A stretch of 21,429 nucleotides of DNA from Pavlovales sp. CCMP2436 (taxonomy: Eukaryota; Haptophyta; Pavlovophyceae; Pavlovales). This document shows, piece by piece, positions 7,344 through 16,009 of this stretch (the stretch's first letter is position 1; each line of letters begins with the position of its first letter). The stretch lies in the NCBI GenBank assembly GCA_026770615.1, contig MU631569.1, forward strand, positions 57,215 to 78,643, read 5' to 3'. Below the pieces are notes generated by a model that did no database searches, was not told the origin of the DNA, and was given only the letters and a program-made list of their open reading frames with translations. The translations under genes were made by a program, and so were the position numbers.

Positions 7344-8045
7344 CTATACATCATTAGCTCTATTGGCGGTGTGTGCGATCTTGGGTTCCTCGAAAGTGAG
7401 TAGTGATGTCGCTGTGTATGACTCAAATATTGGTATTTGTTCCGTGCCTGCCATTCTGGGTGAGCGCATGAGTGTGATTATGGCGTGTGCTGGCTGTTTG
7501 CGTGGTTTCCCTCCTTTTGTGTTTCCGGTTCTTGGTGCTTCTTGTGTCCATGGGTAGCCTCCTATGAGTGGTACAGGGGCTTCTGTAATCGTTGGTGTGC
7601 CGTTGGTGGGTGTCCAGGGTGGGCCTGCGCGGTAGAGTTCCAGGGTTCGGTGGACTTTCTTTCCGTCGGCGTGGTGCGTGGCTACTGCTCTGTCGACGCG
7701 GAGGATGGTGGCTTTGCTATGAATCATGTTGTTGTTCATCCAGTGATTGTCCGTTTCCTGATATGATACCGACCACGGCTGGGAGGTGATTGTTTCCATG
7801 GGATCTGTGGGAACTCGGTCGTTCGTCTGAGATTCAGGGATTCTTGTGTTTTTGGTGATAGCGATTTGGCGTGAGATGTGGCTAGCTAACGAATTCTTAC
7901 GGCTTGTTTAGGGGTTTATGTTATAGCCGTCAATTCCCATTGCGGCGTAAAGGAGGCAGATTCTGTCGCCTTTGACGTTCATGTCGATAAGGCCTATGAT
8001 GGAGTATAGTTTATTAAGCTCACGTGCGCCTATTAATGTTCATTT
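7344..8045 (-). pseudogene. OTU-like cysteine protease domain of L1 (decayed)
   Basis: At about 7915-7990 the minus strand reads KGDRICLLYAAMGIDG, matching the intact GDGNCFLYAAMGIDG of L2. The Cys nucleophile is kept, but Gly and Asn next to it are replaced by Arg and Ile. A stop follows after the motif. The C-terminal half of the domain reads WMNNNMIHSKATILRVDRAV and KVHRTLELYRAGP, aligned with the same block in L2 and L3, and ends at TAG 7344-7346. OTU proteases cleave ubiquitin-like linkages; in a retrotransposon the target is unknown. Broken frame and altered active-site context mean no activity is expected. Confidence 0.6.
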
Positions 8046-8104
8046 ATGTTGCTTGGGCCCGGCGATCTTCTTGATCCGTTTGTTGGCGGGTGCAGGCGGC
8101 GAGG

Positions 8105-8626
8105 TCATCCTGTGCGTAAGGACGTTGGGGGGGGGTCCTTCTTGGCCGGGGAGAATTTCTTGCGGGCTGCTTTTCTCGTTACGATTTGGTTGTGTTGTGT
8201 GTCGGTGTGGCCTTTACGGCGATAGAGTTTGTCTGCAAATGCATCAGCGTTGTGCGTTCCTGGGAGGTTGAAAATCGACTTACTGTCGTTATTATCGGAG
8301 TCTAGTGCTGTGTCATCGTCAGGGTCCGTCTGGTGTGGAATAGGTCCTTTGGTGATTAAGCTTCGTTCACCTACAAGAGCTGGTGTAGCTGTTAGGAGTA
8401 TATTTCGTATGAAGCCGGTCTTGCACTCCCATCCCTCATTGCGATTTTGGCATTCCAGTACTAGATCTCGGGTTGCGATTGAGACGCTTCCGGCGTGAGC
8501 GTCTGGGTGGCTAAAGGCCAGTCTGCTATTTCTTCTATTTCCCCTAATGATGCAGTGTGGTTGAAGAGGCGGTAAGTGATTGCGTCGCGACGTTGGTTGC
8601 GTGGTGTGGCTGTTGCTGGGCATGTG
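8105..8626 (-). pseudogene. Central region between zinc knuckle and OTU of L1
   Basis: The minus strand reads SHPDAHAGSVSIATRDLVLE, ECKTGFIRNILLTATPALVG and a Asp-rich DPDDDTALDSDNNDSK segment, then a basic stretch. L2 has the same order (SHPDAHSGSV, YKMGFIQGVLLAATEAFTAE, DPDDPEDKEIDP). No known fold is recognised. Near 8500 the reading frame changes, so at least one frameshift has occurred. The frame appears to continue rightward through the MITE, but that continuation is MITE translation rather than protein. Confidence 0.5.
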
Positions 8627-8801
8627 TACATAGAGGGGATCGCGGGCAATAAGAAACCTTCGTGTTAAGAAACTGAGCCTCGTTTTTTTGCCCTTCAATA
8701 GTAATTTTAACCAAAACTTAACAATTGTTTGTATGTAATTTGCTAAGAAACTCAGCCTCAGCCTCAAAAAGCGCCGTTCTAATTGCCCGCGATCCCCTGT
8801 A
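8627..8801 (-). mobile_element. MITE family A, copy A2 (inserted in L1)
   Basis: Same element as A1 in reverse orientation, with a four-base interruption in its left end (tacatagaggggatc). The right end gatcccctgta is intact. It sits between the His and the last Cys of the L1 zinc knuckle, so insertion split the retrotransposon coding region. Confidence 0.85.
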
Positions 8802-8802
8802 C

Positions 8803-9904
8803 AGTAATATGTCCAACTGGGTCGGTTCCGTCTTCTGGTTGGTAGTCTTTTTTGAGGCAGGAAGGGCATTCGGTTGAGAGTTTGGGTCCGCCTTCGAATA
8901 GGGTTCCGTCGAGGAGTTCTGGTGTGTCTCTTGTCCGTTCAGCATTGAAGACCATAGTGCCTGACATGCAACGCGTGTATATGCGCTGCCCTGCCTCAGT
9001 GCCGTTGCCCAGGGGTGGTTTTAGGGAGGCTGTTGACTCTTCTGGCCATAGGTCTGTTCGGTCTTTGGTGCGGATGGCATGTTTTGGTGCGCGTCCAATC
9101 CGGTCCATGGGATCTTTTTGGATGTGGGCGAGTAATGCGAGATTCCCTGTCTCTTCTGTGACTGCCCGGCGGATGGTGGAAGGTGTGTGGTCGATGAAAT
9201 TTCCATCCGTATCGGTGGCGCTGTACTTTGCTGGAGGCCATGCGCAAGGGCCTAGATCGTGGAAAGGGGTTTGGCCCTCTACTGCGACTTGTCTCGCGGC
9301 CCAGTCAGCGCATACGTTTAGTGTCACATGCACTGCATCATAAGATAGGGTTGGTGCTCCCCCTGCTGTGGGTGCTGGTTGTATCTCGTTTGTCTTGGCG
9401 ATGAGAGCATTGGTTCCCTCGTTGTCGATGATGTAAACTTGGTTGGTTGCGTCTACTGTTGGGTTTACCAGTAGTGGTCCGAGGAAGGTGTCGTATTCAT
9501 GTGCTTTTTGTTGCTTGAAAGTGTGAGTTTGGCCGGTGTCGGTATTGCGTGTGATGAGCTTGCTGAGCCTTCGGAGTTGTGACTGTCGGCTTGGTGTGGC
9601 TATCTCGTCTGCGGAGTGGTGGTGAGTTTGTGTATCGGCGTCGTGACTGGTTTGCAAATTGAATTTGAGCGCCACAGGTGCCTCAGGGGGTTTAGACAGT
9701 CCCGCGATGTAGTGAGTGTTGTCTGTTTGTGGAGGGATTTAGTCGGAGGCTGAGTGTCGCAGCTGTAAGTTCGCTGTCTAGTGCGTCTTTGTCCCCCGTT
9801 CGGATGGCGTTAGTCATGTGTATCTCCCGTCTGCCGTCTGTATAGTTCACTAGGTAGGCAACTCCTCCTGCTGTTCGAGCTGGGATTTCAAGGGTTCTTT
9901 CTTT
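8803..9904 (-). pseudogene. RNase H and zinc knuckle remnant of L1
   Basis: From about 9890 the minus strand reads GGVAYLVNYTDGRREI and DALDSELTAATLSLRL, matching the first strands and the Glu-bearing helix of RNase H; the first catalytic Asp is missing by truncation. A frame change near 9690 leads to a long frame (9675 leftward) with HVTLNVCADWAARQVAVEG, the N-x-x-AD end of RNase H. Then CPSC (8857-8868) and GH (8810s) supply the first half of a C-x2-C...H-x4-C knuckle, whose last Cys lies beyond MITE A2. RNase H and a knuckle normally help degrade the RNA template and bind nucleic acid. The domain order equals L3. Confidence 0.65.
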
Positions 9905-9905
9905 C

Positions 9906-9943
9906 TTATAATTTTAGAATGACGTGTCCTATGACAGCTCGCC
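9906..9943 (-). repeat. LINE-A-type 3'-terminal unit, copy 3
   Basis: On the minus strand the last 38 bases match the shared ggcgagctg...acacgtcatt...ttataa end with some substitutions. It abuts the 5' truncation point of L1, giving a head-to-tail arrangement. The stretch 9944-10276 holds no convincing gene. Confidence 0.55.
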
Positions 9944-10276
9944 TAGAGACGACGATCTTTTCAGTCCGAAGTCTCAATCGTCTCCCCGGCGCTATACAGA
10001 CGCCGGAAAGGGAGGTGCGGGGCCAAACCGACTTAACCAAAGGGTGCCCACCTAAAGAGGCCAAAGGAGTAATGAACCAAGAATTGGATTAGAACTCGGG
10101 TCCTCGACTCAAAATTTCCAAGGCTTCCCTTGATGTGTGTGTGTTCATATAATCTTCTGAATATTCCCTAAAGAAAAAAAGACTATAAATTTCTGTATAT
10201 CCATGGGCCCCCGTGGGATGTCTCGGCTTGCGCGCGCACGTCGAAAAGCCCCTAAAGAGTCATATTTGAGCGAGCG

Positions 10277-10350
10277 GGATTCCCGTGCCGCGATCAAAAA
10301 GGGGCGCGCCACCAAAGGGTTGGGGTTCTTAACCATTAGACTAGGAATCA
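10277..10350 (-). tRNA. tRNA-like relic (pseudogene or SINE head)
   Basis: On the minus strand TAGTCTAATGG fits the A-box consensus exactly and is followed by TTAAGA, as in a D-arm. GATCGCGGC lies 37 bases after the A box, one mismatch from a B box. The ends pair as an acceptor stem (GATTCC with GGAATC), and total length is about 74. The T-stem does not pair, the anticodon stem is poor and position 33 is not T, so it is not a working tRNA. Confidence 0.35.
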
Positions 10351-10589
10351 CTGTGATCCTACGGACCTGGGGGCTGGTGAACAGGTTGTTGAGCAGTTAC
10401 AGGTTTTTGAGCAGGTTCCAAGCTGTTGGGTTGGTGGGCTGCGGGAGGAGGGGCTACGGGGTGAAGGGTGAGCGAGGTAGCCTCGAATCAGTTTTTGTTT
10501 GTTAAAAGTTTAAAAGTTTTAAAAAGAATCGTCGTTTGTCAGTTACTACGGTTGTCAGTTACTTTCTCAAAAGCCCTTCATCAACGTGC

Positions 10590-10960
10590 CGCCGCCGACG
10601 AGCTGGTCGAGCTGCCCGTCGAGCTGGCTGTCGAGCTGCCCGTAGAGGTGCCCGTCGTCGAGCTGCACTTCGAGCCGCGCGTCGAGGTGCGCATGGCGTC
10701 GCTCGAGCCGCTTCGTCTGCCCGTGTCAAACTGCCACGAGCTGCGGCCTGCGCGCCGTTGCTTGAACTGCTTCGTCTTTCCGCCGTCGATCTCTGCGTCG
10801 AGCTGTGCGTGGCGGCGCTGGCCAAGCTTCCCGTCGGGCTGCCCGTCGTCGAGCCGTTCGTCGAGCTGCTCATCGCTCGAGCTGTGCGCATGACGTCGCT
10901 CGAGCCGCCGCTTCGTCTGCCCGTAGCGCTTCGTCGAGCTGCGCGTGGCGGCGCTGGCAG
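10590..10960 (+). repeat. Degenerate gtcgagctg repeat block with internal duplication
   Basis: gtcgagctgcccgtcgagctg-type units recur, and a 40-60 base segment around gcgtcgctcgagccg...cttcgtctgcccgt occurs twice (about 10690 and 10890). Frames through it give Val-Glu-Leu-Pro or Arg/Ala-rich strings and are not taken as a gene. The composition recalls the Glu-Leu repeat at 167-240. From 10350 to 10590 nothing else is seen. Confidence 0.6.
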
Positions 10961-10974
10961 GACATGGGGTGGCG

Positions 10975-11150
10975 GGTTGCGGGTGGGAGAGGGCGTGTGG
11001 AAGCTGCGCCCTGCCCGCCCGCCCCTATTCAGGCCTCGTGGGGCTGTTTGCGATACCCGCGTCCTTACGGGTCGAGTTTGATGCTGATGGGGTTTGATTG
11101 ACTTTGCGATCCGCGAAGATGGTTTAAGGTTTTTTTAATCAGTTTGGACG
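10975..11150 (+). repeat. GC-rich segment shared with 6805-6990
   Basis: Second copy of the patchily similar block at 6805-6990, again next to the 3' side of a LINE-A copy. The stretch 11150-11237 contains a GC run and no gene. Confidence 0.45.
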
Positions 11151-11481
11151 GTTCCGAATTACAGTTTTAATCAGGCATTGTTTATAGGAGCGCGCGCGGG
11201 GGGGGCGGGGCCGACAAAATAAGGATACAGTGCTACAATGTTCTCCTCTGTAGTGTGTGCCGATGTTGCTGTGTTCACGCGTATGGGTACTGGTTCTAGG
11301 TCATTTTGTCTGGGTGTGCTTATCAGTGTGATTGGTGAGTCTTGTTTGATCCTCCGTGCCCCGGTTCCTGGTGCTGGTGGTTTGGTAGTGGGCAGGCTGG
11401 GTGGGTTAGATTGGGGTTTGGGCCTGCGCGATGGACTTCTAAGATTTTGGCCACGTCAATTCCCACTTGCTTGTGAGAGGC

Positions 11482-11652
11482 TACGGGGGATCGCGGGCAA
11501 TAAGAACGGCGGGTTTTAGGGCTGAGGCTGAGTTTCTTAGCAAATTATATACAAACAATGGTTTAATTTTGGTTACAATTACTATTGAAGGGCAAAAAAA
11601 CGAGGCTCAGTTTCTTAACACGACGGTTTCTTATTGCCCGCGATCCCCTGTA
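11482..11652 (+). mobile_element. MITE family A, copy A3 (inserted in L2)
   Basis: 171 bp with TIR (left end slightly changed: tacgggggatcgcgggcaat) and intact right end gcccgcgatcccctgta, TA flanked. It interrupts the C-terminal half of the L2 OTU-like domain. Confidence 0.9.
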
Positions 11653-11990
11653 TTGCTATGTCGATGCGTAGGATGGTTGCTACGCTGTAAAACATGTTGT
11701 TGTGTATCCAACCGCCTTCCTTTGCCTGGTATGCCATCGATCAAATGGGAGAAGTGCTGTTGTCACAGGGATCTATTGGATGGTCAACGGGCCATCTGAG
11801 GTCCTGGTAGTTTTGGACGGTCTCTGGTAGCCCCCGGGCGTGAGCTATGGCTTGTTCGCGTAGGTTTGCTGCTGCTTGTTTGTGGCCTACACCCCTGCCG
11901 TCGATTCCCATGGCTGCGTAGAGGAAGCAATTTCCGTCACCCACAACGTCCATGTCCGTGAGGTTTACGGTAGTATAGAGTTTTTCGATT
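11653..11990 (-). pseudogene. OTU-like cysteine protease domain of L2
   Basis: The minus strand reads LTDMDVVGDGNCFLYAAMGI, the OTU N-terminal signature, with Asp-Gly-Asn-Cys at 11927-11938. This is followed by ANLREQAIAHARGLPETVQ. A stop near 11741 and a frameshift precede GGWIHNNMFYSVATILRI, the family's C-terminal W-x5-M block, which then runs into MITE A3. This is the best-preserved OTU active-site context in the window. Membership in the OTU family is judged from this signature and its spacing; catalytic His was not identified. Confidence 0.6.
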
Positions 11991-12129
11991 TCCCAGGCTC
12001 TCGCTGGTGTTCATGCGATGATTTGCTTGGGTTTTCCATGGCGGCCCTTTAAAACGCGTAGGCGTTTGGGGTGGTTGTCGATGGTTACTATGCTGCTTCC
12101 GGCTCTATCTTTAGTTGGCGTGTCATCGA

Positions 12130-12704
12130 TGGTTAGTGAGTGCGCGCTGCTTCCGGCTCCATTTCCTGTTGGAGTGTTAGGTATGGTTGCGCTTTTTGTG
12201 TGTGGAGTCGTTTCAGGGGGTTTGTGGTGTTGGAATCCCGCCTCTGAGCCTTCCGTTTGACTTTCTTGAATTGTTGTTGGTTGTCTGTGTATTGTTGTTG
12301 GCGGCGGTTTAGGGTGGCTGCGAACGCGCCGACACTGTGGGTGCTTGCCAAGTTGTTGCGCTGCTGTGGCTGGGTTGGTGGTGTGAAAGGGTCGATTTCC
12401 TTGTCTTCTGGGTCATCAGGGTCAGTGATGGGCTCTCAGTCCTTAATGAGCTTGGTTCGTTCGGCGGTGAAAGCTTCAGTGGCTGCTAGGAGGACCCCCT
12501 GTATGAAGCCCATCTTGTACTCCCAGGTCACTGGGTTCAGTTTAAGGCATTTCTCGACTAGCTCCTGGGTCTATATGGTGACACTCCCGGAGTGTGCGTC
12601 CGGGTGGCTAGGCGCAGAGTCGGCGATGGCGCGTAGTTCCGGGGTGGTGCCGAGGCCTCCGAGCTTTTCCTCCGAGCTGGGTACCAGAGAAAACGAAGTT
12701 TTCA
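12130..12704 (-). pseudogene. Central region of L2
   Basis: The minus strand carries ADSAPSHPDAHSGSV, YKMGFIQGVLLAATEAFTAE, an acidic DPDDPEDKEIDP segment and a Gln/Lys/Arg-rich stretch. This is collinear with the central region of L1 and interrupted by stops near 12572 and 12438. It aligns with L1 without any MITE, which shows the pre-insertion organisation. No fold is recognised. Confidence 0.5.
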
Positions 12705-12875
12705 TACAGGTGATCGCGGGCAATAAGAAACCGTCGTGTTAAGAAACTGGGCCTCGTTTTGTTGCCCTTCAATACTAATTTTAACCAAAATTTAACAATT
12801 TTGTGTATGTAATTTGCTAAGAAACTCAGCCTCAACCTCAAAAAGCGCCGTTCGTATTGCCCGCGATCCCCTGTA
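12705..12875 (-). mobile_element. MITE family A, copy A4
   Basis: 171 bp, reverse orientation, TA at both ends, TIRs nearly intact (tacaggtgatcgcgggcaat at left). It caps the 5' edge of L2. Confidence 0.9.
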
Positions 12876-12883
12876 GGTTCACG

Positions 12884-13054
12884 TACAGGGGATCGCGGGT
12901 AATACAAACGGCGCTTTTTGAGGCTGAGGCTGAGTTTCTTAGCAAATTACATACAAAAAATTGTTAAATTTTGGTTAAAATTAGTATTGAAGGGCAACAA
13001 AACGAGGCCCAGTTTCTTAACACGACGGTTTCTTATTGCCCGCGATTTCCTGTA
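12884..13054 (+). mobile_element. MITE family A, copy A5
   Basis: 171 bp, forward orientation, TA at both ends. It lies 8 bases from A4 in the opposite orientation, and the two are nearly identical, making a long palindrome. Confidence 0.9.
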
Positions 13055-13076
13055 TTTTATGGGACAAAATTATGGG

Positions 13077-13191
13077 TATAAAATTAAAATGACGTGCGCT
13101 AATGCGCAGCTCGCCCAGCCGCCTCGTTCTAGGGCGGCAATCTCCAACCCTTGGTCTAGTCCCAGACGGCAGGATGAGTCAATAATCCTCC
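13077..13191 (-). repeat. LINE-A-type 3'-terminal unit, copy 4
   Basis: On the minus strand it starts ggaggattattgactcatcc and ends with ggcgagctgcgcattagcgc and the attttaattttata tail. It closely matches 7028-7138. Confidence 0.7.
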
Positions 13192-13299
13192 ACTTACCTT
13201 AAAAATCTCTCTCCTCATCTAATAGGTGGTCGGTGGTTGTTGGCCTGGAACAAGTGGTTGGGTTCCTCTGTAGTGGGGTCGCGGCTGAACCAACAGAAT

Positions 13300-13460
13300 C
13301 GGGTTTCCATGATAAATGGCCTCTGGAGTCCTCCGCTGGCCATCGCCTTCCTACTGCCACACACGGAGGGCACTTCACGCTTATCTCAGTAGACTTTCCT
13401 CCCATGATTGACTTCTTTTGGGCAGTTTCCGGTACTCGGCTGCAATATCAGCCACGACGC
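13300..13460 (-). mobile_element. LINE-B fragment with zinc knuckle
   Basis: The minus strand reads MGGKSTEISVKCPPCVAVGR and WPAEDSRGHL, matching MGGKFTKMSIKCPLCVAAGE and WPEEDSRDHL of L3. Similarity ends just before the last knuckle Cys. It is joined to a LINE-A-type 3' unit, so it is a recombined relic. Confidence 0.65.
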
Positions 13461-13469
13461 CGTGGGTGA

Positions 13470-14760
13470 TGTGCGCGCGCCTGCGCGCAGCTCGCTGGTG
13501 CGATTAAACCCAAATTCGCCACGGCAATGGCCAGCAGCGCGTGCTCCGCGGTAGTCTGCTGGAGCGGGACGAAGCCCACCCTTGCCACCGCGACGTGCGC
13601 AAGCAGATGTTTGGCGAGCCCCATGAGTGCAGCCTCATCGCAAGTTGGAGCCCGGCAGCGCCGCCGCCGGCAAGCAGATGTTCAGTGAGCTGCGTTTTGT
13701 CCTGCCGATGGCGTTTGCCGCCGCTGCGCGGGAAGATTCTCCTCCGCCTCCTCCTCCAACACCACCATCTCCTCCTCCTCGTTTACGAGCTCCACGTCGC
13801 CTTCGTGCACAACCACCTCCTCCTCCTCTACCTCGAAGGAGGCATGCGAGCATGGTGCAGCAGACGCTTCCTGCCTCTTGCCGCCCTTCCGCGCGCGCGC
13901 CCGCTGTCCACTTGATGTGAGGCCGGGCGGGGTCTACCACGCCGCGCACACCGACCAGTGGCGCGATAAACGGCGGCCCGGGCATGCTTGAGCACGGGCC
14001 TAAAAGGCGCGGTAGAGTCCGCCAGACCCAGGCCTCCCCCGCGGCGAGCGCACGTGCTCGCCTGCGTCGAGCGCGAAAGAGCCCGACCGTAACTCCCATG
14101 TCCTCGATCTCCTTGCGCGTACAGGCTGCGTGCGAGCCCTAGATCGCCCCCAGGCCCCTGTACCGTGCACGCGCTTGGCAGGACCGCGAGGGCCCGGTCC
14201 AGCGTTTGCGAGCCGCGAGCGTGTCAGCGCCCGCGAGCTCCCGGTCGTGCGGGACGACCCGTCGGTTCAGCGAGCTTTGCCCCCCCGTCGCGCGTGTAGC
14301 CGACCGCCTCGGGTCCGCCTTCGCCCGCCAGCGCCCGTCCCGCGACAGCGAGTCTGGCAAAAAGACGGCCGCCATGGAAAGTGGAGGCCTGTTTCACGCT
14401 CAATCCTTTCGTCGTCGTCGGTTCATAACGACGTCACTTTCGCAAGTGAATCCGCCGTTCCAGCAGGTCTTCAGCTGCGCCTGAGCTTCGTGATCACCAC
14501 TGAAAAAAATAACAAATTACATCGTTGAGTTGCCGGACACGCCGATGTCCTTGCCACATTGTCGCCGCCGCCGCCGCCTTCCATGTGCCGCTGTCGTCGT
14601 CGTCGTCCCAGCCGCCCACTTTCGACTTTCTCCACAGCTTGCCGTCTCCTTCTCTTGAGCTGCTGCGGCTGCCGCTGCCACCGTTCCCATCTCCACCACG
14701 CCCACACCCTCGCTCTCATCTCCCCACTCTCCTCTCCCCTCGCCGTTTTGGTTTGGTCAG
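13470..14760. other. GC-rich region with microsatellites, no convincing gene
   Basis: It holds GGA/CCT runs near 13740-13830, CCG and GTC runs near 14560-14610 and pyrimidine-rich sequence to 14740. The minus strand has an open frame without ATG (13933 down to 13682) with a basic then Glu-rich segment (SFEVEEEEVVVHEGDVELVN), and an ATG frame at 14375-14139 (MAAVFLPDSLSRDGRW). They might be exons of one minus-strand gene, but no splice chain could be traced and the Glu run is a GAG repeat. No family is recognised. Confidence 0.3.
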
Positions 14761-14879
14761 TTTAATGTCCGGCTTCTTATCCTTGGGGCAGACTCCTCTG
14801 TTGCTTAAAGTGTGTCTTGCCTTCATCGATGGAGATGACGCATGTCATCCTTCCTCCGTTGCGCGACTCTGCGATAAGC

Positions 14880-15480
14880 TCAGTCAGGTAAGGATTTTAC
14901 TTTAGATCCAGGCCAGGCTGTCCACCCGTTCCCGTTTGCGCTGTATGGTAAGAGGCCGTTCAGAGGCTCGGCGCGGTAGATAGCAATGAATTTATGCACT
15001 TGCCCCTGCTCCAGTCTCTTGATCAGGACCACATCTTTGCCTACGCATGTAGCGATGCTGTGGAGCATGTTGTCGTTCATCCATGCTGCCTGATTTGGTC
15101 CGAAGTGAGGCGGCCCGTACTTGCTTGCGCTTCGATTGGCCAAACGTTACGGATTAGCCGGTGGTCAAGGTTATTGCCCACAGGGTCACCTACGTTCTCC
15201 GGTCTACGTAGATTCAACTGTTCCTGAATGTGTTGCGGGAGGCTGCGGGCATGTGCGATTGCCACATTTCGTAGTGCTATGGCTGCCTCCCAGCTAACCG
15301 TCCTTCCTGCGCTTCTCAGCACAGCGTAGGGGAGGCAGTTTTCATCACCTTGTATGCTAGCGTGGATTAGGTTTATCCTTGCCAGTAGCGCTCTCAGGTT
15401 GCCAGCCGGTTCGCTTGTTCGTAGATCTCCAATAATCGTGACGTCTTCTTCCTCTGTAGGGGCTTTTTGTGCTCTGCTAG
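14880..15480 (-). pseudogene. OTU-like cysteine protease domain of L3
   Basis: The signature SIQGDENCLPYAVL has Asp-Glu-Asn-Cys with the Cys at 15335-15337. It is followed by ALRNVAIAHARSLPQHIQEQ and NNLDHRLIRNVWPIEAQ. A frameshift near 15110-15140 leads to FGPNQAAWMNDNMLHSIAT and VHKFIAIYRAEP, ending at the stop at 14880. The block from signature to end is about 130 residues, a normal size for an OTU core. OTU enzymes are deubiquitinase-type cysteine proteases; here a role in processing the element's own polyprotein or in escaping host turnover is possible but unproven. Confidence 0.6.
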
Positions 15481-16009
15481 CCTTTCTTCCTGCTGCCCGT
15501 GGGCCCGCTGGGTTGGGTAGTGAGGTGTTAGTCCTAGCGTTAGGTATCCCGATAGTAATAACAACCCGGCCAGTGCCACTACTGGCTTTCTTGGGCGGTG
15601 GGCTAATCGGGCTTGCCTGGGTGACTATGAGCCCTTGCAGTAACACCTTTCTAACCTTCCTGTCTCTAATGGCAAGCATGTAAAAGTGTTGGCCGTGCTG
15701 TGCGGTGGGTTTATCTCCTGCCTTCATCTGCATTCGCAGCAAGGCAGTCCTCCGTTTGCTGTGCATTCTGAGGCTGCTTGATACCACCTCCTTTTGCAGC
15801 AGCCCGCGCTTGATCACTATGGGTCGGCCTTCATCGTCTTTCCAGCTCCATTGTGCAGAGCTCTCTCTATCCTGGTCTATGATATCTTTAACCTTCTGGT
15901 CTATCTGTCCCGCATATGTAGTAGTCCTTTCTCGCCATGACTGCTGATGTGGCAGAGCGGGCTCTGCCTTTAGATATGTTGTCGTCTGTGGCCTCTTCCA
16001 CTGCTGCAA
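15481..16009 (-). pseudogene. Spacer region of L3 between knuckle and OTU
   Basis: A continuous minus-strand frame starts at 16009 and runs into the OTU-like segment. It shows a charged helical part (DQKVKDIIDQDRESSAQWSW), a basic part (LRMHSKRRTALLRMQMKAGD), the segment HFYMLAIRDRKVRKVLLQGL, then a Pro/Ser/Lys-rich linker. It occupies the same place as the central region of L1 and L2 but has little sequence in common. No fold is recognised; it could be a structural or nucleic-acid-binding part. Confidence 0.5.

Larger units (their letters stand above)
7168..9904 (-). mobile_element. Non-LTR retrotransposon LINE-A copy L1 (5'-truncated, decayed)
   Basis: On the minus strand the order is: RNase H core (from about 9890), RNase H end, zinc knuckle, MITE A2 insertion, a Asp/Ser-rich central region, an OTU-like domain, and a 3' untranslated part ending in hairpin and AT tail near 7168. 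No reverse transcriptase motif remains because the 5' end stops inside RNase H, directly beside another 3'-terminal unit at 9906. Several stops and frameshifts show it is dead. No clear target duplication was found. Confidence 0.75.
11238..12704 (-). mobile_element. Non-LTR retrotransposon LINE-A copy L2 (truncated, decayed)
   Basis: Minus-strand order: central Asp-rich region (12704 to about 12130), OTU-like domain (about 11990-11660), MITE A3 insertion (11482-11652), and the distal end with KILEVHRAGP (about 11445). RT, RNase H and knuckle are missing; the 5' edge is occupied by MITE A4. It lacks the hairpin and tail seen at the 3' end of L1. Several in-frame stops are present. Confidence 0.7.

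Noticed and set aside
7344..9904. Plus-strand frames in the L1 region
   Set aside because: Domain-like motifs (RNase H, knuckle, OTU) are all on the minus strand; the plus frames are Gly/Val/Cys-rich shadows of the A/C-rich coding strand.
8627..13054. A recurring small protein (FLANYIQKIVKFWLKL-type) predicted at three places
   Set aside because: It is the translation of the A-family MITE, which is open in more than one frame; the element has no other sign of coding, and host frames appear fused through it by accident.
13627..14528. Several overlapping Pro/Arg/Leu-rich frames on both strands
   Set aside because: They come from CCT, CCG and GTC repeats and high GC; no domain or consistent splice pattern is found.
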